From Gluconobacter sphaericus NBRC 12467 (GTDB taxonomy: Bacteria; Pseudomonadota; Alphaproteobacteria; Acetobacterales; Acetobacteraceae): a stretch of 64,000 nucleotides of DNA. The position numbers and the translations under genes were made by a program. Where the stretch lies: contig NZ_BJMK01000003.1 of assembly GCF_006539125.1 (NCBI RefSeq), forward strand, positions 124,001 through 188,000, read 5' to 3'. Shown here one piece after another: positions 59,217 through 64,000 of the stretch; position 1 is the first letter of the stretch, and each line of letters opens with the position of its first letter. Below the pieces are notes generated by a model, which was not told where the DNA came from, ran no database searches, and was given only the letters and a program-made list of their open reading frames with translations.

Positions 59217-60392
59217 TTATTCCTGCCCCCTGACGTTCAGGAGACTATTCAGCCCCAGCTGTGACAGCGTAGCCTTTCCACTCAGTGCCATTGTCACGCG
59301 CAGTTCGTCCAGAAGCATGTTCAGGATGCGCTCCACACCCTCGACCCCGCCTGCAGCAAGACCATAGAGTGGCAGACGTCCGACCATAACCGCATCTGCG
59401 CCAAGAGCGAGTAGTTTGAAAACATCGCTTCCCTGCCGGATCCCGCTATCGGCGATGACTGTCATATTCCCGGCTTCGTCTGCCAGAGAGGGAAGAACAT
59501 CTGCTACGGCAGGAGCTGAATCAAGATTGCGCGCGCCATGTGTTGAGACGACAATTCCATCAATGCCGATCCGTCTGGCGTGTGTTACATCTTCAGGGGA
59601 CAAAACCCCCTTGAGTACAAGATTCCCTTTCCAGAACACACGCAGATGTTCGATATCCTGCCATGTCACGTCCTGTGCCAGCCGTACGGACGGGTCCTGT
59701 TGGGGGCGCAGGACATTTGGGCGCAGACCTTCCGGGTAATGCGGGAAATCCGGTACTCCACGCCCCTGCAGCAGAGGCCGCAGAAGTGCATTCCACGCCC
59801 AGCGCGGATGGGACGCAATGTCCAGGACAGACCGTGGCGTAGCCCGAAAACCCATGCTGAACCCGTTGCGTCGATTGTAGTGCCGCAGCGGCTGCACGGC
59901 CGTGTCTACCGTCACCAACAGCGTTTCCACACCGGCGGTTCTGACGCGTTCCACCAGGTCCAGTGTCCGCTGCCGGTTCTGCCAGATGTAGAGTTGAAAC
60001 CACACGTTTCCCGGTGCTGCCCGTGCAACGGTTTCGATCGGTACGATGGATTGTGTGGCCAGACAGACCGGTATTCCCACCCGGGCCGCAGCCGAGGCGA
60101 TCCGGGCTTCTCCGCCGGTGCGGATCATGCCTGCAATGGCCGTGGGCGCGACGATCAGAGGGGTTGGGAAGGTTTTCCCCAGGATATTACACGACAGGTC
60201 TCTGGTGCTGGAGCCAGTGAGAACAGACGGCATGATCCGCAGATGGTCCAACGCCGTTCTTCCCTGTTTGAGGGCTGTTTCCCGTTCGCTTCCCCGGTCC
60301 ATGTATTCAAACAGAACCCGGGGCAAATAACGACGGGCGGCTGTACGAAAATCTTCTGTTTCCAGCAGGGCCGATAAATCATGCCGCATCAT
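59217..60392 (-). CDS. FMN-dependent 2-hydroxyacid dehydrogenase (LldD/mandelate type)
   Basis: 391 residues of the alpha-hydroxyacid oxidase family: N-terminal AARRYLPRVLFEYMDRGSER, FMN-binding LIVAPTAIAGM and LATQSIVPIE, WFQLYIW, and the catalytic histidine in VVSTHGARNLDSAPA, where family members more often have NHGGRQLD. It oxidises a 2-hydroxyacid such as lactate or mandelate, possibly at the membrane. Its start overlaps the stop of the upstream SDR (ATGA), so both are one unit. Confidence 0.88.
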   Translation of the reverse strand: MMRHDLSALLETEDFRTAARRYLPRVLFEYMDRGSERETALKQGRTALDHLRIMPSVLTGSSTRDLSCNILGKTFPTPLIVAPTAIAGMIRTGGEARIASAAARVGIPVCLATQSIVPIETVARAAPGNVWFQLYIWQNRQRTLDLVERVRTAGVETLLVTVDTAVQPLRHYNRRNGFSMGFRATPRSVLDIASHPRWAWNALLRPLLQGRGVPDFPHYPEGLRPNVLRPQQDPSVRLAQDVTWQDIEHLRVFWKGNLVLKGVLSPEDVTHARRIGIDGIVVSTHGARNLDSAPAVADVLPSLADEAGNMTVIADSGIRQGSDVFKLLALGADAVMVGRLPLYGLAAGGVEGVERILNMLLDELRVTMALSGKATLSQLGLNSLLNVRGQE

Positions 60393-61174
60393 ACACTCCT
60401 GACCATTCCACCATCGATGCGGATCTGGCTGCCGGTGATGTAGGATGCTCGCTCACTGGCCAGAAAAACTGCGGCATCGGCAAATTCTTCCGGCCGCCCA
60501 TAACGTCCGGCGGGAATGTTGCACAGGGAGCGGTTGGCGACTTCTTCGACAGTTATGCCGTCACGAGAGGCCGCTGCGCCATCGAGCTGGTCGAGGCGAT
60601 CCGTATGAATGCGTCCGGGGATCAGCATGTTGACCGTCACACCATCCACAGCAACCTCATTGCTGAGTGTCTTGGACCAGCCGGCAATCGCTCCGCGGAT
60701 CCCGTTTGAAAGGCCAAGTCCGGGGATAGGCTGCATGATCCCTGATGACCCTACAGTCAGCACGCGCCCCCATTTTCGTACCCGCATCCCGGGAACCAGC
60801 CGGGATGCCAGCAGGAAGAAGCGGCTTGCCATGACCGTGAAATGGTCGATCCACTCCTCGTCGGAGAAAGCGCTGACGGGGCCGGTTGGGGGGCCGCCGC
60901 TGTTGTTGACGAGAATGTCTACGCCTACGCTGGCCAGAACGCTGTCTGCCAGTGCGGTAATGGATGCACGGTCCTTGAGATCGGCCTGCAGCGCTGTAAT
61001 ACGGTTGCGCTGCTCTTCAGGTAATTCTGCACGCCAAACTTCGATGTCAGCGGGATGCCGCGAGGCTGCCAGGACATTGACACCTTCGGCGCATAGGCCA
61101 ATCGCGATTGCACGTCCCAGCCCTCGGCTTGCTCCAACCACGAGAGCCGTTTTTCCATTCAGACCCAGATCCAT
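60389..61174 (-). CDS. Atypical SDR oxidoreductase without YxxxK
   Basis: 261-residue Rossmann SDR: cofactor motif VGASRGLGRAIAIG, NNSGGPP, and ITGSQIRIDGG near the C-terminus. At the catalytic position it has GLGLSNGIRGAIAGWSKTLS, with Ser-Asn and Arg in place of the Tyr-x-x-x-Lys motif. A subfamily with LSNxxR at this site exists; its chemistry is uncertain. Overlaps the FMN dehydrogenase gene by 4 bases. Confidence 0.85.
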   Translation of the reverse strand: MDLGLNGKTALVVGASRGLGRAIAIGLCAEGVNVLAASRHPADIEVWRAELPEEQRNRITALQADLKDRASITALADSVLASVGVDILVNNSGGPPTGPVSAFSDEEWIDHFTVMASRFFLLASRLVPGMRVRKWGRVLTVGSSGIMQPIPGLGLSNGIRGAIAGWSKTLSNEVAVDGVTVNMLIPGRIHTDRLDQLDGAAASRDGITVEEVANRSLCNIPAGRYGRPEEFADAAVFLASERASYITGSQIRIDGGMVRSV

Positions 61175-61405
61175 GGATTTTCCCCTTCAGAGGCGTATGC
61201 AGCAGCACTGTGGAACAGTTTCCAATACCCTGTCGACAGGACCGGATACGAAATAATTACAATTCTGCTCTTTATTCCGGGGCGGTATTAAGATGGCTTA
61301 TACCCGGCAATGATTCGCAATCGAAAAAGCCGGGAAAACAGTTCACATCAGCTGCTTTTCGTTCTCTCCTGTAAACGATATTCCAGATGACAGGCGGTGT
61401 ACAAA

Positions 61406-62872
61406 ATGACCTCAGACGCCCTCCCGCAGACAAATCACGCTCTGGCCGACCTGACAGTCCGCGTTCGTGATGACCTTGATCGCATCGCTCATCCACGCCG
61501 CTCCTGGACATTCCGGCACGTGGCCCCCTCCGGCGAGGCAATGCTCGATGTTCTGATCGTGGGCGGTGGGCAAAGCGGTCTTGCTGCGGCATTCGGCCTG
61601 ATGCGCGATGAGGTCCTCAATATTCTGGTGGTCGATCAGGCCCCCCGGGGGATGGAAGGGCCATGGCTGAGCTATGCCCGCATGCATACGCTTCGCAGCC
61701 CTAAGGACTTCACCGGCCCCGATCTCGATATTCCGTCCCTGACCTATCAGAGCTGGCACGAAGCGAAGTTCGGGGCAGAAAGCTGGACTGCATTGCATCT
61801 GATCACCAAGCAGCATTGGGTCGAATATCTGCTCTGGCTGCGTGATACCGTTGGAATTCCGGTCCAGAATGACACGACTGTTCTGGATATTGAGCCCTGT
61901 GAAGGCGGTTTGTGTGTCCTGCTCCAGAGTGCAGGTGCGGAACCGGTGCGCCGTTTTGCCCGCAAAGTTGTTCTTGCCACGGGACAGGAGAGTCTGGGTC
62001 GCTGGTCTATGCCGGGCTTCATCGAAGCGCTGCCTGCACAGGTTCGCGCCCACACGGCTGAAGGTATTGATTTCGCGGCTCTGCGTGGGAAACGCGTTGC
62101 CGTTCTTGGAGCTGGTGCATCAGCGTTCGATAATGCAGCGACCGCTCTGGAAGCAGGGGCAGGAGAGGTACATCTTTTCTGTCGCCGGGCGGAGCCGCAG
62201 CTTGTGCAGCCTTACCTGTGGCTGACCTTTACTGGTTTTCTGAAGCATTTTTCCGAACTGGATGACGTCTGGAAATGGCGCTTCATGAACTATATTCTTG
62301 GCCTGCGTGAAGGTTTTCCCCAGCCCACATGGGACCGCTGTGCGAAGCACATGAATTTCCGTCTTCATACGGGAGCAGGCTGGAACGCTGCCCGCATGGA
62401 GGGAGAAAAAATCCTGCTGGAGACCGCACAGGGGCCTTTTGAGGCGGATTACGTCATCTGCGCCACCGGTATTGAGCATAATCCTGCGCAGCGCCCGGAA
62501 CTGGCTCGTGCTGCTGAAAATATCGCCCGTTGGGAAGACCGCTTTACGCCTGCTCCGGGTGAGCAGAACAGCCGCCTGGCGGCCTTTCCCTATTTGGGAA
62601 ACGATTACACGCTCCAGGAACGCGTTCCCGGTGAAACGCCGTGGCTGCGGAATATCCATCTGTTCTCGATCGCGGCCACGATGAGTTTTGGGCCGTCAGG
62701 ATCATCCATCAACGCCATGAAATTCTCTGTGCCCAAGCTGGTCTCTGGGATCACCGGTGCCCTGTTTCGTGATGATGTGCAGGCCTACTGGCAGGATCTG
62801 AAAGACTACGACATTCGGCAGGCGGAGCTTCGTTGGCCTGCCGGTCATCCCATGACACTGGAAGATGCCTGA
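61406..62872 (+). CDS. FAD-dependent monooxygenase
   Basis: 488 residues with two Rossmann motifs, LIVGGGQSGLAAAFGL for FAD (about 52) and VAVLGAGASAFDNAAT for NADPH (about 235), plus VICATG near 350. This is the flavin monooxygenase / Baeyer-Villiger-like group. The exact reaction is unknown. The ATG at 61406 is preferred to an in-frame GTG at 61397. The solute-binding protein gene follows by 4 bases, so they form an operon; divergent from the SDR. Confidence 0.85.
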   Translation: MTSDALPQTNHALADLTVRVRDDLDRIAHPRRSWTFRHVAPSGEAMLDVLIVGGGQSGLAAAFGLMRDEVLNILVVDQAPRGMEGPWLSYARMHTLRSPKDFTGPDLDIPSLTYQSWHEAKFGAESWTALHLITKQHWVEYLLWLRDTVGIPVQNDTTVLDIEPCEGGLCVLLQSAGAEPVRRFARKVVLATGQESLGRWSMPGFIEALPAQVRAHTAEGIDFAALRGKRVAVLGAGASAFDNAATALEAGAGEVHLFCRRAEPQLVQPYLWLTFTGFLKHFSELDDVWKWRFMNYILGLREGFPQPTWDRCAKHMNFRLHTGAGWNAARMEGEKILLETAQGPFEADYVICATGIEHNPAQRPELARAAENIARWEDRFTPAPGEQNSRLAAFPYLGNDYTLQERVPGETPWLRNIHLFSIAATMSFGPSGSSINAMKFSVPKLVSGITGALFRDDVQAYWQDLKDYDIRQAELRWPAGHPMTLEDA

Positions 62873-62876
62873 GCCT

Positions 62877-64000
62877 ATGGTCAGAAACATCTTCAGCCGT
62901 CGGGCCTTCCTGAGTTCGGCCCTCAGTGCGGGGGCTGCCCTGACACTCCCGTACCCGCAGGGTTCCGCTTTGGCCCAGTCCCGAAGAGAGACGCTGCGTC
63001 ATGTCACGGGCGGTGCCATCAATACGCTTGATCCCACCATGCTCGGATCGACCCGTGAGTCCTTCGGGTTGAGCATGAATGTCTATGATCGCCTCATGAC
63101 GTTCGGCAGTCGTCCTATCGGGGCCTTCGCGACGTTCGATCCTGCGCATCTGCAGGGCGAGCTTGCTGAATCCTGCGAGATCAGCGCAGACCAGAGGCGT
63201 CTTACACTTCACCTTCGGGACAATGCCGTCTGGCATGACGGCACACCCGTCATGGCTGAAGACATTAAATGGTCTCTTGATCGCTGTGTCTCGGCCAACT
63301 CGCTCGCCCGCCCCCAGTTTAGCAGCGGCTCCCTGACCACACCGGATCAGTTCCGCATTGCTGGTGAGCGCACCATCGAGATTTCCTTGCCCAAGCCCGA
63401 CCGCCTGGCAATGGCCAATCTGGCCATGCCTTATGCGATCATGGTCAACAGTCGGCTGGCCCGACAGCATGCCACATCAGACGATCCCTGGGCCCAGCAG
63501 TGGCTCCAGCACAATACGGCCGCCGGAGGGGCTTTTCGTGTCGAGAACTTCAGGCCCGGCGTGAATGTCACCTTGACCCGTCATAACGGCTGGCACAGTG
63601 GAGCACCGCCCTTCTTCCAGCGGATCATCAGCCAGACCGTTCCTGAAGCCACAACCCGCGCCGGGCTGATCGAACGCGAGGACGCTGACATTGTCATTGA
63701 CCTTGAGGCCTATGACATCATGGCGCTTTCCCGGCGCGGCAAGGTCCACATCGATTCTGTTGTGGAGAGCAACTGCTTCACGCACTTGGCTTTCAATACA
63801 CAGAGCGCGCCGTTCGATAATGTTCTTGTCCGCCGTGCCATTGCGCTGGCTCTGCCGTATCAGGACCTGTTTGCCGCCAGCATTTTTGGACGCGGCAAAC
63901 CCCTTTATGGCGCAGACTGGTCAGAGCGGTCGCCTGCGCCTGACTTTCCTCAGCCTCTGCCATTTTCGCAGAATGTCCAGAAAGCGCGCGAGATGTTAAT
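62877..64000 (+). CDS. Tat-exported ABC solute-binding protein, family 5 (partial)
   Basis: At least 374 residues; the frame runs off the window end. The N-terminus holds a twin-arginine signal (FSRRAFLSSALSAGAAL), and the mature part has family 5 (peptide/nickel/opine) features: INTLDPTMLGSTRESFG, LTLHLRDNAVWHDGTPV, EDIKWSLDRCVS and VRRAIALALPYQDLF. It should deliver a peptide or similar solute to an ABC permease encoded outside the window. The ATG at 62877 lies 4 bases after the monooxygenase stop. Confidence 0.88.
   Translation, partial: MVRNIFSRRAFLSSALSAGAALTLPYPQGSALAQSRRETLRHVTGGAINTLDPTMLGSTRESFGLSMNVYDRLMTFGSRPIGAFATFDPAHLQGELAESCEISADQRRLTLHLRDNAVWHDGTPVMAEDIKWSLDRCVSANSLARPQFSSGSLTTPDQFRIAGERTIEISLPKPDRLAMANLAMPYAIMVNSRLARQHATSDDPWAQQWLQHNTAAGGAFRVENFRPGVNVTLTRHNGWHSGAPPFFQRIISQTVPEATTRAGLIEREDADIVIDLEAYDIMALSRRGKVHIDSVVESNCFTHLAFNTQSAPFDNVLVRRAIALALPYQDLFAASIFGRGKPLYGADWSERSPAPDFPQPLPFSQNVQKAREML

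Noticed and set aside
57222-60392. Mycofactocin-like or other radical-SAM peptide cluster around the short ORFs
   Set aside because: A hydroxyacid dehydrogenase and SDR are present, but there is no radical SAM enzyme or precursor-binding protein in the window.
1-64000. CRISPR array, rRNA operon, prophage or replication origin
   Set aside because: No regularly spaced repeats, rRNA-like sequence, phage structural set or DnaA-box cluster was noticed.

Overview
The window looks like a chromosomal segment of an acetic acid bacterium (Acetobacteraceae, most likely Gluconobacter or a close relative). The reasons are a GC-rich alphaproteobacterial sequence, a single-chain membrane PQQ dehydrogenase of the glucose/quinate type paired with an outer-membrane channel, a cytochrome bc1 operon beside a small periplasmic cytochrome c, several TonB-dependent receptors and a DcaP-like coiled-coil porin. 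The genus is inferred from gene content; no rRNA is present.

Region by region. 1-5123 is a reactive-sulfur locus: an ArsR repressor and a Prx6-type peroxiredoxin read leftward, and a persulfide dioxygenase, a DUF442-sulfide:quinone oxidoreductase fusion and a TauE-type exporter read rightward from a shared AT-rich dyad. 5409-10462 holds a PuuR-like regulator, a stand-alone STN protein, the petABC (bc1) operon, a cytochrome c and a TetR regulator. 10478-33757 is a metal and envelope region: three TonB-dependent receptors (two of them paralogous), a GGDEF-EAL protein, a PKHD hydroxylase, a heavy-metal CzcCBA-type RND system, a DcaP-like porin, a nitrilase-family amidase, at least two decayed genes, and exbB-exbD-tonB. 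A Zur-like box lies upstream of one receptor, and two Fur-like boxes sharing an 18-base core precede the hydroxylase/RND pair and exbBD-tonB.

33960-47770 carries phnA, a SulP transporter, an SDR, an ArsC/YffB protein, a GAF-Fis regulator divergent from the PQQ dehydrogenase and its outer-membrane partner, a class V aminotransferase with Lrp regulator and amino-acid permease, a DUF4186 protein and a membrane-anchored exonuclease VII-like protein. 47916-55911 is mostly housekeeping: gap, pgk, rpoH and a RluD-type pseudouridine synthase, then a frameshifted tspO, an ArsR/old-yellow-enzyme pair with tandem operators, and rlmB.

A tRNA-Tyr(GUA) at 55981-56066 marks the edge of a variable segment. 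It contains a broken IS5-family transposase, short ORFs, a nitroreductase, a frameshifted MFS gene, an FMN 2-hydroxyacid dehydrogenase overlapping an atypical SDR, an FAD monooxygenase and a Tat-exported solute-binding protein cut by the window end. No CRISPR array or complete mobile element was seen. The strongest leads for something new are the membrane-anchored XseA-like protein with its SOS-like dyad, the short ORFs beside the tRNA, and the regulatory dyads listed in the findings.
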